DNA of 64,000 bases. Origin: Euphorbia lathyris. Its lineage: Eukaryota > Streptophyta > Magnoliopsida > Malpighiales > Euphorbiaceae. The position numbers and the translations under genes are program-made. Position 1 is the first letter of the stretch. Each line of letters starts with the position of its first letter. Location: assembly GCF_963576675.1 (NCBI RefSeq), contig NC_088917.1:79346610-79410609 (forward strand), in the 5' to 3' direction. Shown here one piece after another: positions 43,130-55,600 of the stretch. The notes beneath the pieces were generated by a model that was not told the origin of the DNA, did no database searches, and worked only from the letters and a program-made list of their open reading frames with translations.

Positions 43130-45932
43130 CTAACGTCGCTCATGCTGAGCTCTGGCAGCTTGCGCTTTCTCCCCCATTTTGTCAACTTCAGGGAGCTTGA
43201 ACGCATCGGTTAAGACAACACGAGAAAGTTCTTGTGAAAGCTCTTTTAGTTTGTCAGCACTTTCATTTACGCCATCAAAGATGGCAACTCCATCAGCTGA
43301 TACTTCGACTAGTACGCGAAGATCAGCAGCACTGAGCATATTTACACTGAAAGCTTGAGCTTTTGCTTGCCAGATGAGAGCTTCAGAGAGGCCAGCAAAG
43401 ACTTGGTGGAAAGTTTTCAAGAGAGATGAGTCATAATGATGATGCTGGATATTATTATGATGGATGTGATTGAAGGATTGTTGTGCGAGAGACAGCAACT
43501 CATTCTGCTTTAAAGCGTCAGTATCCATATCTTGCTTGTTGAGGTTAAGTAGCCTGATGGCCTCACCGATTTGCTCGACTGAGCACTGACTACAGGACAC
43601 TATTTGCTCATTTGTCTTAAGTTGCTCAGTATGAAGCTGATCAAAAAGCATCTTGAGTTCTGAGGAAGTGGCGTAGTCAGGTTCACAGCAGACAACTTCT
43701 GAACTTGCTGATGGAGAGAGTTCAAATGTTGAATTGTTGACAGCTGTATCTCTGCCAACTTGGCAAGTGAATCCTGCTTAGCTTGCTGGGCTTGGAATGA
43801 CAAGACGACATTCAGCAGATCCTTGAGTCCTTTGACTTCGTTGAGAAGTAGAGTGACCTGGGAGAGCTGAGTTGTCTCAGGAATTGAAGATCCAGCAGCA
43901 GGCGAAGCAGAATGTTGAAGATCGTGGATGAGTGCTTACACTGAGTCAATGAGCTTTTTTCCGGACTCAGTGGCATCCCGATGTACATCAGTATGACCAG
44001 AAGAAAGTGGAGTGAAAGAAGTACCCTGGTCAGTGACTGGATGAGTTGGCTCAATCTGCACTTTAGTTGAAGGAATTGTTGATTGATCAGCAGAGAGGTT
44101 GTTGATGGAAGACATAACCCGAACACTGTCTGTGCTGACAGCAGAAAGATGGAGAGTCAGCACCATGCTTGAGGAGACAGCATGGACAGTGGTTGGTTCA
44201 ACGTGACTTGTTGAAGTGGTTGAAGTGGTATGGTCGGCATGTTCCTGTTGAGAAGAACAGAGGCTTGTTTTTCCAACGGCGTTGTAGTAGAGGAAGTTGA
44301 TGGTCGTTTGAAAAACTTTAGTTGAACAGTAGAAGGGTCCTTTGTTGTCTTAGAGAGGACAAGTTCAGGAATAGATGGTGATTGCACAGGAAGTTCACTG
44401 ACCATCACTTCACTGGCCTTAACCAGCTTTCGCCTTCTACGTGGTGGAGTGGTATGATGAGCAGGTTCTTCTGAGTGAGTAGGAGTAGGTTCCTTTTCCT
44501 CATTATGGGTCTGGTCAGCTTGATCAACTTGCTCAACTTGCTCAACTCCAGCAGCTAACTCAGTGTCAGTTTGCACATTTCCACCAGCTAACCCAGTGTT
44601 AGCATCCTCAGCTTCAATTTCGCTGGCAGTTTCTTCTGAATCCTCAGCGTCATCCTGACCGCTGGTTTCTTCTTCTTCCTCTTCCTCCTCAGAACTATCT
44701 CCGTCAAGTTCTTCCTCAACTTGGGAGATGAAGTGGTCATCTAACTGGACCTCAGTTTCCGTAGCATCAGTACCTTGGCATTGAGTGAAATGAGAATCAC
44801 CCGGTACAATGAAGTCGATCGGTATAACGTCCAGAGGTGCCAGTGTTGAAGTCTTTTGCTTCTTCTGAGGTAGTTCAGCAGCTTCCTCAGTTCTAGGCTC
44901 ATCTTGCCTGGTTCTCTTTTCAGCTGACTTTCCAGCTGACCTCTGCCTCTTTGCAGGAGACTCAACATTTGGTGACTCAGTAGATTTTCTCTTGCGAGAA
45001 GCTGGAGCCTTAGTTCTTCTCCCTTTCTTAGGCTCAGCAACAGTTTCCTCAGTTTGGCCAGCTTGGCCAGCAGCAGCAACAGCAGCTTTTCCTTTCTTCA
45101 AGGGTTGCCCAAATTTCAGTGCCCTCAGCGAGGCAGCTGTGATCTCAGTTCCTTTGAAGGATTCCTCGCCTTCGAGATCAATCTTGTGGTCAAGAAGAAT
45201 TCGAGTTATGAGTGACCCAAGCCTTAGCGTACCCGTGCTGCGTAGGAACCCAGCAACTAAGAAGACCGGCATGTTGATGGGGGTGTACGTCAGCATGTGC
45301 CATATGAAGCACTGTTCAAAGTTTATTGTTGATGTAGTGCAGTTGATCTTTGGGTAAATAAAATAGCTCAACAGGTAGTGAGCCATCTTCTGGTGCTGTC
45401 CCATTGAAGATGCTGAGATCTCTCCTGAGTGACCCTCAGGTTTGCAGAAGGTATGGACGTAGTTGGTTTTGTCCTGATCTCCTGACTTCCTCAGCCTTAC
45501 TCCCTCAGTTTTGAGCTGGAGGAGATTTCCTATGTACAGAGGGTTGATGAAGATGGTTTTTCCTCTTACTTCAGTGCTTAGGTAGTCGACGGAGTCACTG
45601 GCAACCTTAAGGTTGTGGTAAAACTCCCTTACCAGGTCAGGATATGTCTCATCTCTGACCGAGAACAGCCCAGTCCATTCGTTCTTGGAGATCCATTCGG
45701 AAAATGGTTGTTCATGTTGTACGAAATGCTCAGAGACCCATCTGGAGGGCTCAACCTTCCATTCGCGGACATTTTTGAAGACCTTGGAGTAGGTCCTGAT
45801 CTTAACAGCTTTCCCTTTTCCAGAAGTTTGGCCAGTTTTACCCTTGCTCGGTGTAGAGGGGTTTTGTGAAGGTTCATCGGAGCTGGACTTTTGGTGGCCG
45901 GCACCGGAGACATTGAAAGATAACTTAGTCAT
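43130..45932 (-). pseudogene. SIRE extra (env-like) ORF, about 930 codons, broken
   Basis: The ATG at 45932 (MTKLSFNVSGAGHQKSSSDE) opens 591 codons to 44157. After a basic Ser/Thr-rich start comes a helical domain (ISKNEWTGLFSVRDETYPDL, VREFYHNLKV, MAHYLLSYFIYPKINC, GFLRSTGTLRLGSLITRILL). A Lys/Arg cluster resembling a nuclear signal follows (PASRKRKSTE, ESPAKRQRSA), then an acidic tract (SSEEEEEEEETSGQDDAEDS). Beyond a frameshift near 44160 and a stop at 43936, other frames continue with Gln/Leu-rich coiled coil (LAEIQLSTIQHLNSLHQQVQ) and end at 43130. Position after pol and length agree with the SIRE1 'env-like' ORF. I see no signal peptide or membrane anchor, so an envelope role is not supported by this sequence. 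Real function is unknown. Confidence 0.8.
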
Positions 45933-46414
45933 TCTTTGAAGATGGAGGAATTAGAGGAATTTGAGAGAAAAGAAGTTCTAAGTGATTTCTTTGCCTTAAG
46001 AATTGATTAAGCGTAAAGAGTAAAAGATGGGGAAATACCCATAATTTATAGACGAAATGAACGGTGTGGATCTTAATCGAATCCATGTGTCAGTTTTGCC
46101 TTGGGATCATGTACCGACAACGATCCTGGCATTTATGACACATTACGGTGAATACGTCATCCTAGGCTATACGCGTGCTTTGCATTTATGCTAACGGATT
46201 AATCACTCAGTATTTAGAATGTCAAGCGTTTGATATTCTGAGTGGTCAGTGCAGTATTTAAGGATGATTTTAAGTTCAAGTTCTAAACTAAGTTTCTCAG
46301 CATGCAAGTTTACTGAGTATTGTATATTCAGTCAGTTTCGATGAGTTACTCAGCAAACAATAAATCATTCAGCATGTAATTCACTCAGCATTCATATTCA
46401 TTTAGCACAGGAAT

Positions 46415-49400
46415 TTACTGAAGAGGATTAAACATACCAATTGCTTCTCTCAGTATGCTGAACTGCTCACGGGCCAGTGGCTTCGTGAAGATATCCGCAA
46501 GCTGTTCGTCCGTTGGGACAAAGGTCAGCTTGATCTCACCCTTGAGTACATGGTCTCTAATGAAGTGATGTCTGATGCTGACATGCTTCATTCTGCTGTG
46601 TTGAATTGGGTTCTTGGAAAGATCAATTGCACTTTTGTTGTCACATTTGACTTCAATTGTCTTCGTTTGAACACCATAATCTTCAAGTTGTTGCTTGATC
46701 CATAGGACTTGAGCAACACAATGACCAGCAGCGATGTACTCAGCTTCAGTGGTGGACAAGGCTACTGACGCCTGCTTTTTGCTGAACCAGGATACAAGAC
46801 AGCTTCCTAAGAAGTGGCATCCTCTAGAGGTGCTTTTTCGTTCCAGCTTATCTCGTCCATAGTCAGCGTCAGTGTATCCGATGAGTGTAAAATCATGAGT
46901 ATTTGGATACCACAAACCTGCGTTCACTGAGCTTTGCAAATATCTAAGGATTCTTTTTACAGCAATGTAATGAGATTCCTTAGGGTTAGATTGATATCTA
47001 GCACAGTAGCATACTGAAAACTGAATGTCCGGTCTGCTGGTTGTTAAGTAAAGTAGAGAGCCTATCATACCTCGATATAACTTGCTGTCTACTGACTTAC
47101 CATTCTCATCAGCGCAGAGGACAGTGTCAGTGCCCATAGGAGTGGATATTGGCTTGCAATTTTCCAAGTCATATTTCTTTAAGATCTCCTTGGCATATTT
47201 GGCTTGACTGATGAAGATGCCATTCTTTCCTTGTTTAATTTGAAGACCAAGGAAGAAGTTGAGTTCTCCCATCATAGACATTTCAAACTCAGTCTGCATT
47301 TGTTTGCTAAACTCCTTGCACATTGATTCGTTAGTTGCACAAATATTATATCATCAACATAAATTTGGGCCAGCAGGGTTTCTTTACCCTTTTTCTTAAT
47401 GAATAAGGTTGTATCAGCTTTACCCCTGACGTAATTTCTAGTCAGCAGGAAACTGGTCAGCCTCTCATACCAAGTACATGGTGCTTGCTTGAGGCCGTAC
47501 AGAGCCTTTTTGAGTTTGTAAACATGGTTTGGGAACTTAGGGTCCTCAAAACCTGGAGGTTGATTTACATAAACCTCCTCGTTTATAACTCCATTAAGAA
47601 ATGCACTTTTGACATCCATTTGGAATAATTTAAAATTCATGTAAGATGCATATGCACATAATATTCTAATTGCCTCTAGCCTTGCCACTGGGGCAAAGGT
47701 CTCACCGTAGTCTATACCTTCTTGCTGACTGTAGCCCTGAGCTACAAGCCTTGCTTTGTTCCTGACTACGTTTCCTTGTTCGTCCATCTTGTTCCTGAAG
47801 ACCCATCTTGTTCGGATGGTCTTTTGACTCTTTGGATGAGGCACTAACTCCCATACATCATTTCTTCGAAATTGATCGAGCTCCTCTTGCATTGCGTTCA
47901 TCCAGAATTCATCGTACTCAGCTTCAGCGAAATTCTTTGGTTCTTGTACTGAGATGAAAGCAACATTGCTGAGGTACTTCCTGAGTTGATTCCTCGTCAT
48001 CAGGGTATTCCCAGCAGAATCAAGGATTGCACTTTCGGAGTGCCCTCTTGGAATCCTTATTTCTTTGGGTAGATTTATGTCTTGTGCTATTCCTGTTTCA
48101 ACAATCTCTGCAGAAGTAGATGGGTCAGTAAAAGTAATCTTAGGTTCACTCTTACTCTTAGTCAGCCTTTTCGTGAATGACTTAGTAGCTGGTTCTGGGT
48201 CAGCGATGGTTACTGAGTTTGGATCATCTTCGGTCAGCGGCTGGTATCTACCTGCAGGGTCAGTTTCATCGAACTCTACATGTATTGACTCTTCTAACAC
48301 TTGAGTTCGCTTATTAAAAACTTTGTATGCTTTGCTGTTTGTTGAGTAGCCCAAAAAGATAGCCTCATCAGCTTTTGAATCAAACTTTGCTAAGCTATCT
48401 TTGGTATTTAAAATAAAACATCTACAGCCAAAGGCACGAAAGTATCCAATATTGGGCTTTCGTCCTTTCCAAAGTTCATAGGGGGTTTTCTTGAGTATAG
48501 GTCTAACTAGAGCCCTATTAAGAATGTAGCATGTTGTGTTAACAGTCTCTCCCCAAAAATACTTTGGAAGCCTATGCTCATCCAGCATTGTCCTGGCTAT
48601 TTCAACCAGAGTTCTGTTCTTCCTTTCCACAACCCCATTTTGCTGAGGTGTTCTAGGAGCAGAAAAATTGTGGTCAATGCCGCTGGCTTCACAGAATTCA
48701 ACAAACTTTTGGTTTTTGAACTCTCCACCGTTATCACTACGGATATGAGCTAATTTTAGGTCTTTTTCGTTTTCAATTTTTCTAACCAAATTTGAAAATG
48801 TCTCAAAAGTCTCATCCTTGCTGGTCAGCAAGATGACCCACGTATACCGAGAGAAGTCATCTACAATGACCAAGGAAAATCTTCTTCCACCCAGACTCAG
48901 CGGCTAGACTGGACCAAAGAGATCCAAGTGTAGCAACTCTAACGGACGTTTAGTTGAGACAATGTTTTTACTGTAAAAAGATTGTTTGGTTTGTTTTTCA
49001 GCTTGGCAAGCGTGGCATAATTGATCTTTTTGAAATTTAAGTTCGGGCAGTCCCTCAACCAATTGCTTTCTTGCTAGTTTGGCCAGGAGGTCCATGCTTA
49101 CATGACCAAGTCTCCTGTGTCATAGCCAGGAATTTTCTTCCTTTGTTACTAAGCACACAGTGTTTGAAAACTTTTTCTCTAAGTCTAGCATAAAGACATT
49201 ATCTATCCGAGGGGCAGTTAAAATTAACTCATTTGTTTTTCCCTCGTATATTTTACATCCAGTAGCATCAAATATAACTTTTCTCCCATTGTCACATAGC
49301 TGAGCTACGCTGAGTAAGTTATATTTGAGTCCACTGACTAGGGAGACAGATTCAATAGTAGGATTACCTCCGATGGTTCCTGAGCCTACTATCTTACCCT

Positions 49401-49545
49401 TCTTGTTGTCTCCAAAACTTACGCTCCCTCCTCGTTTACGTTCAAACGTGATGAACTGAGTTTCATCACCCGTCATATGCCTTGAGCATGCGCTGTCAAT
49501 ATACCACATCTTTGACTTCTCGGCACATCTCAGGCTTACCTGCAT
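46415..49545 (-). pseudogene. SIRE pol (PR-IN-RT-RH), two stops and frameshifts
   Basis: Copia order is clear. Protease: MWYIDSACSRHMTG (usual DSG reads DSA). GAG-pre-integrase: HRRLGHVSMDLLAKLAR with CHACQAEKQ. Integrase: Asp in [17 protein letters not shown], Glu in [42 protein letters not shown], catalytic QIYVDDIIF. RNase H: YTDADYGRD, STTEAEYIA, CDNKSAIDL, ending REAIGMFNPLQ. In-frame stops lie near 49117 (expected Trp) and 48904. Frames change near 49510 and 47300. Most domains look well preserved, so decay is recent. Confidence 0.92.
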
Positions 49546-51288
49546 TGTAACTAGTTACTTTAGGTACCCAATTCTTTTTGGGTCCTGACTTGTTAGGTGC
49601 AACAGGTATAGCATCATACTTTATTTTATGGCGGCATACATGGACAGTATGGCCATTCTTTCCACAGAAGTCACAACTGACCTTCTGTTTAGGATTTTTT
49701 ACTGACTTGTCAGCACCCCAGTGCTGAGCGTGCCAGCACACCTTAGTGGTGTGTCCTAACTTCCCACAAAAGTCACACTGGACTTTTCGCTGGGGATTCC
49801 ATCTCTGCCGAGTACCTTGGTACTGAGTTCTCAGAGGAATGTTATTTTTATTTGGAACCTTTAGTTGGTTCTGGATGGTTGTGACGTCCTTCCTCAGTTT
49901 CTTTGAAACTGTTTGGACTTCAGAGACATACTCATGCATGATCTTCATGTTATCATGCAGAGTCGAATTGTCCTGAAGAAGGTATCTGAGGTCACTCAGT
50001 TTGACCTCTTCCACTTCGTCACAGCACCTGCTGAGTGCTCTAACTTTCTTATTACACTTCTTGACAAGTGTATAGAGATCACTCAGGGCATTAACCATAT
50101 CGTTTCTGAGCTGGGGAAGAGAAATTACCTCATTTGATTGTTCCTCATCATCTAATGCGATGGATGGGTCAGCATGCTCAGAGACGCATGGCTCAGCAAG
50201 TTCGTCAGCCATGAAGCATATCTTCGCTGACTCGGTGGCCTCAGTTTTTATGGATGAAGACTCATCGCTGTCGCTCCAAGTAGCCACCATTGCTTTCTTC
50301 CCACTTTTGTTGTCTTTCCTCAGCGTGGGGCAGTTTGACTTATATGGCCAGTTTGATGGCACTCAAAGCATGTAATGGGCTTTGAGCTGTCCTTTCTGTA
50401 TTTGCTATCACTTGAGTCAGCCTTATACTTATCAAACTTTCTGTAAGGCTTTTTAGAGTATTTGTCACTTTTCTTGAATATCCTTTTCATCTTCCTTGTG
50501 AACATAGCCATCTCCTCATCATCAGTTGAACTCCCGTCAGTGGAGTCAGCTTTCATGACAAGTGACTTCTGCTTCTTGTCTTCAGATTTTTCCTTCACCT
50601 CAAAGTTTTTCATGGATATCTCATGGGTCAGCAATGAACCGATGAGTTCGTCATATTTGTAGGTGGTTAAATCCTGAGCTTCCTCAACTGCTGTCTTCTT
50701 TGCTTGCCAGTCCTTCGGAAGACTCCTGCGTATCTTTTTGACTTGTTCTTCCTCAGTGAAGATTTTCCCAAGTCTCTTGAGCTCATTTATGATGTTGGTG
50801 AACCTTGCGTTCATGTCTGAAATGCCCTCATCATTGTTCATCTCGAACAGCTCGTACAGTCTCATCTGCTGATTCACCTAGGATTCTTTCACTTTATTTG
50901 TTCCCTCGTATGTGACTTCCAGCTTTTTCCAGATCTCTTGTGCTGACTCGCAACCTGAGATTTTGTTATATTCTGCAGCATCGAGCGCACAGTGAAGCAT
51001 ATTGATAGCCGAAGCATGGTTTTGAAGCTTCTTAAGATCATCCTCTGTCCATTTGGCCTCAGCTTTTATAACTGTTTGGCCAGCCACAACCTCGATAGGT
51101 ACAAACGGGCCTTGGACTATAGATAGCCAGGCACTCATGTTTGTAGCCTGAATGAAGTTCTTCATCCTATTCTTCCAGAAGGTATAGTTTGACCCGAAGA
51201 ATAGAGGAGGCCTAGTAATGGACAGCCCCTCAGGCAGTATTTGAGTTGTTTGGTTTCCAAGGAGAAACCGAGTGCTGTTTTCGCCCAT
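49496..51288 (-). pseudogene. SIRE gag with three zinc knuckles, broken
   Basis: ATG at 51288 (MGENSTRFLLGNQTTQILPE) lies 48 bp after the PBS. A DUF4219/UBN2-type capsid follows (RPPLFFGSNYTFWKNRMKNF, SAQEIWKKLEVTYEGTNKVK, FTNIINELKRLGKIFTEEEQ). A stop interrupts at 50878 (KES*VNQQ). The first knuckle, CFECHQTGH, is split by a frameshift near 50340. The 288-codon frame after it carries an acidic linker, a coiled coil (QTVSKKLRKDVTTIQNQLKV) and two more complete knuckles, CDFCGKLGHTTKVC and CDFCGKNGHTVHVC. A long gag is usual in SIRE elements. Confidence 0.88.
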
Positions 51289-51336
51289 GGTAGGGATCAG
51301 CTCAAGGTTGTTAGACCTTTTAAAATGAGCTTTTAA

Positions 51337-51348
51337 GCTCTGATACCA
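51337..51348 (-). other. Primer binding site of the SIRE element
   Basis: TGGTATCAGAGC on the - strand, two bases from the LTR end at 51351. Initiator tRNA-Met type. Confidence 0.92.
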
Positions 51349-51350
51349 CT

Positions 51351-52689
51351 TGTTGGTCCCTTGTTTAGTTGCAAGTATAGTTCCAAGGGGGGGTTAGGAA
51401 CTATTTAAACTTTTTTGCAATTTAGGCAGACTTCTTTTTCTAAAGAAAAAAAAAGGTTTGAACAGCGGCGCTGAGTAAACAGTAAGGTACTGGCTTAGTC
51501 AACAGGTGACTAGGTCAGTTTCTTAGCTTGAGTCAGGAGATAGCACTTAGAGTCTATTCCTGAGCTCAGACGTTCAACGCACACAACTCAACTTGACCTC
51601 TTTACTTGGTCAGTTTTGATTATTTAAAGCAAGCAATATAAATAAGGAGTTAAGGTAAGAAATACTTCACTCAGCAGATTTATCCAGGTTCGGCTTCTTC
51701 TAAGCCTACGTCCTGTCCCCGGAACACGTTCCGAGATTTCAAATACTCTACTGAGCTCTTTAAAGGTAGAGCCTCAAACCTTTTACAATATCAGCAATTG
51801 AGTATGACAAGAGTACCTTCCTCTATACTTCTGCTCAATCCTAATCTCTCCGCTGAGTACTTAAAACCGAGTACTCAGCCTCTCCTTTCTATCTCTAGAA
51901 ATGATAAGTGTTTTGTCCTAATACAAAGATGTGCTAAGACACTTTAGACGATTTACAATCACTCTAGACTTTTACACAGATATGAGAAATGTAGTGTAAG
52001 AATTTTTGCTTTGCTTCTTGCTTGCAGAACTTGTAGAGATTTGGTCAGCGTAATGGCTTGATCAAGTTCTGTGTGTTGTGAAGCTTGTGATGGCACTATT
52101 TATAGAGATGTCTGGGCCTCGGTCATTTTGAATTTCGAAATAACCGTTGGAGGGAAACGGCTATATGTCGTTGTCATCCTGACTTGCTCAGAGCTATCGG
52201 CCAATCACAATCGTGTATCTTCTGTCCTCGGTCAGCTCAGCAGATGGTCTCTCCTTTTATGGTAAAGTCAACTAGACAGTATACTGTGTCGTCTGAACTT
52301 TGCCAAAAGAGGAAACACTTTGTCTGGAAGTTTTCTTTGCCAGCTGCTATCTTGTACGCTTTGTCGAGACGACTCAGCAGCTTCATTGTGAAGTTGTTCC
52401 CGAAGGTCTTCTAGATACTTCCGTTTGCTGAGTTGCGTTTTTGTTCAAAAACGGCAACGTCTTGACATACGCGGGCCGAGTGTACTGAGTTGTTTGACTT
52501 GGGCCTTGGCTTCCGTATTGGGCTTGGGCCTTTCGATTCTTATGTCTTATAGTATTTTAACTCAACATTGAACAAACACATTAGTAGAATTAAATCAAAG
52601 CATTTAAACTCAGTGTGTTTAGAATATGTATATATATTATACTTAACCAATTTTGTCAAATCAAAATTATATGCAAAGGTGTTTCAACA
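51351..52689 (-). repeat. SIRE 5' LTR, 1339 bp
   Basis: It is nearly identical to the LTR at 41235-42572. Differences seen by eye include an extra A near 51450, G for A near 52303 and C for T near 52336. On the + side it ends at 52689, followed by GTCAG. Confidence 0.93.
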
Positions 52690-52694
52690 GTCAG

Positions 52695-55600
52695 TTGTCA
52701 TCCTATCTATGGATTTGTTGTTTTGGAATGTTAGAGGTGCGGCTAGCAAGGCTACCCGTACCCATGTTAATGATTTAATTAAACAATTTAATCCTTCTTG
52801 TTTTCCTTTAATGGAAACTAAGATTAGTGGAGATAAAGCAGATGAGGTGGTTAAAAAGTTTGGGAACTGGAACTGTGTTAGATCGGAGGCTACTGGCCAG
52901 GCTGGTGGGATTTGGCTTTTCTGGAAGCTAGATCGGGTTCATTTCGATATTATTAGTATGGATAAGCAGTTTATTCATAGTAAAGTGAGTGTTTCGGGTA
53001 ACAAACCCTTTTTTATTACCCTGGTGTATGCTGACCCTATCCTGGCCAATCGAAAACGGCTTTGGGAGGTTCTTTACTCTATGAGTGTTAACATAGCTGA
53101 GGCTTGGTTTGTGGCTGGTGACTTTAATGATATTGCTTTTATGAGTGATCAGAGAGGGGGTTCACATCATTATGTTAACCGCTGCCTTAACCATAAGAAT
53201 AGTATGGATTTATGTGGGCTTTCTGATCTAGGGGCCTCTGGTCATAAGTTCACTTGGAAGCGCAACAGTACCTTTGTTCGTTTGGATAAAGTTTATGCTA
53301 ATGTTTTAGCTCAGTCTACTTTCCCTGAAGGTTCTGTGTTAAATCTCCCGTTCCGTCATTCTGATCACTGTCCTATCTTATTCAGGCTGATGAGAGATAA
53401 TCGTCCTAGGGGAGAGAGACCTTTCCGTTATCAGTTGGCTTGGGAGTCTCATCCTAAGTTTAAGGAATTCGTTCATGATAATTGGAAGCCTCACTCGAAT
53501 GTCCTTCAAGCTACTGAAGGTTTCAGAAAAAATGTGCTGGGGTGGAATAAAAATGTCTTTGGGCATATTATTAGGAGGAAGAATAAATTATTGAGTAGAA
53601 TTGAGGGCATTCAGCGTAGGTTGGAGGTTAGGTTCGATCACAGTTTGGATGGCTTTCTCAGAACCCTTCAGAAGGAGTTGGAAGCTGTGCTTAAGCAGGA
53701 GGAGCTTCTTTGGTTTCAAAAATCTAGGAAAGCCTGGATCAGAGATGGGGATCGAAATACTAGGTATTTTCATCTCTCTACCATCATTAGAAGGCATAGG
53801 AATATGATTGATGCTATTAAGAACTCTAATGGTGATTGGGTTTATGAGGATGAAGATATTCGGAGCTTGGCCCTGGATTTCTATAAGGACCTTTTTAAAG
53901 AGGTACCTGTTCATCTGGAGAAGGCTCATTCTGTTGCTACTTTTCCCATGGTTGGAGAGGATAAGAGTCTGGAAGCCTTCCACCCTATTTCCCTGAAGGG
54001 AATTGACCAAGCCATTTTTAGTATTGGGGCTACTAAAGCTCCTGGGATTGATGGTCTGCCTGCTGGTTTTTACCATAAGCACTGGGAGGTTGTGAAGGAA
54101 GGTATTTATAACTTCATCAAAGGTGTGTTTAATGGTTCTCAGGATATCGGGCTGGTAAATAGAACCCTTCTAGTTCTGATTCCTAAAATTGAGAAGCCTT
54201 CTTCTTTCTTGCATATGAGGCCTATTAGTCTTTGTAATGTTCTCTATAAGACTATTACAAAGATTGTGGCTAATAGAATCCGTTGCATTCTTCCTGAGAT
54301 CATTTGTCAGAATCAGGGAAGTTTTGTGCCTGGTAGACAAATGATGGATAATGTGGTGATTGCCCAAGAGATGGTCCACACTATGAAGATCAAGAAGGGG
54401 AAGAAAGGTATTGTGGCTCTTAAGTTGGATCTGGAGAAAGCCTATGATCGCATCAACTGGAGTTTTCTGATGGAAAGTCTGGAGATAGCTAGGATCCCGG
54501 ACAGTTGGAGAAGGTTAATAAAGGTTTGTATCTCTTCTCCTGTTTTTCAAGTGTTGATTAATGGGGATATGTCGGAGGAATTCTCTCCGAGCCGGGGTAT
54601 CCGTCAAGGAGACCCAATGAGCCCCTTCTTATTTTTTATTGCTATGGAAAGGTTGTCTCACCTGATCCAAGATGCTGTTGATAATGGGAAATTCCACCCA
54701 GTGGCTATCAATAAGTTCTGTCCCCAGGTTACTCACTTGTTCTTTGCGGATGATGTTCTGATCTTTATGGAAGGTAATGAGGAGCAGTTAAGTATTATTA
54801 CGGATATTCTTGATTGTTTCTGTTCGGCCTCTGGTCAGAAGCTTAATGTCCAAAAGTCTAGAATGATGTGCTCTAAAAATATGAACTAGAGAGTCTGTAA
54901 AAGGATCAGTGATCTGTCGGGAATTCCTCTGACTTGCTCTCTCGGGAAGTATCTGGGTATCCCCCTCCATAGTGAGAGAGTGTCTAAAGTGTCTTTTAAA
55001 GATACTTTGGATAAAGCTAATATGAAGTGTGCCACGTGGAAAGCTAAGACTCTCTCTCTCGCTGGTCGTCTTACGTTAATTCAATATGTCAATTGTGCGA
55101 CTCCCAATCACATTATACAGGCTTGTCATCTTCCCGAACCTGTGCTTAAGGATCTTGATAAAATTAATCGTAGGTTCCTGTGGGGTGAAGCTGAGGAGGG
55201 GAGGAAGATCCACCTTGTTCCTTGGAATGAGGTTTGTCAGCCTAAAGATATGGGAGGTCTGGGCATTAGGAAAGCCAAAGATAATAATAAAGTCTTATTA
55301 ATGAAACTCCTGTGGAGAATGTGGCAGCTTCCTTCAGCTTTGTGGGTTCATCTTTTATGTGGTAAATATCGAAAGGATAAGGTGTTTGGGGGTCTTAAGG
55401 ATAGAGTGGTTAATTGTTCCTTTCTTTGGAAAGGCATTAGTGCGGTTTTTGCTGAATTTTGTTCAGGGATTGGGTGGAATGTGGGTAATGGTAGGTTCAT
55501 CAGCTTCTGGAAGGATATTTGGATAGGTAAGAAGCCTTTATTAGAGGTTTGTACTTTTTTGCCTCCGTTGGACATTCAGGACTGGAGGATTGCAGATGTG

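Larger units (their letters stand above)
41235..52689 (-). mobile_element. Complete SIRE-type copia element, 11,455 bp
   Basis: Two LTRs (41235-42572 and 51351-52689) bound the element, with 5-bp duplication GTCAG at 41230-41234 and 52690-52694. The PBS is at 51337-51348 and the polypurine tract at 42573-42586. Gag, pol and a long extra ORF after pol follow on the - strand, an arrangement diagnostic of the SIRE/Maximus lineage. It sits inside an L1 LINE between ORF1 and ORF2. The LTRs differ by about ten substitutions and one indel by eye, so the insertion is recent. Confidence 0.93.
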
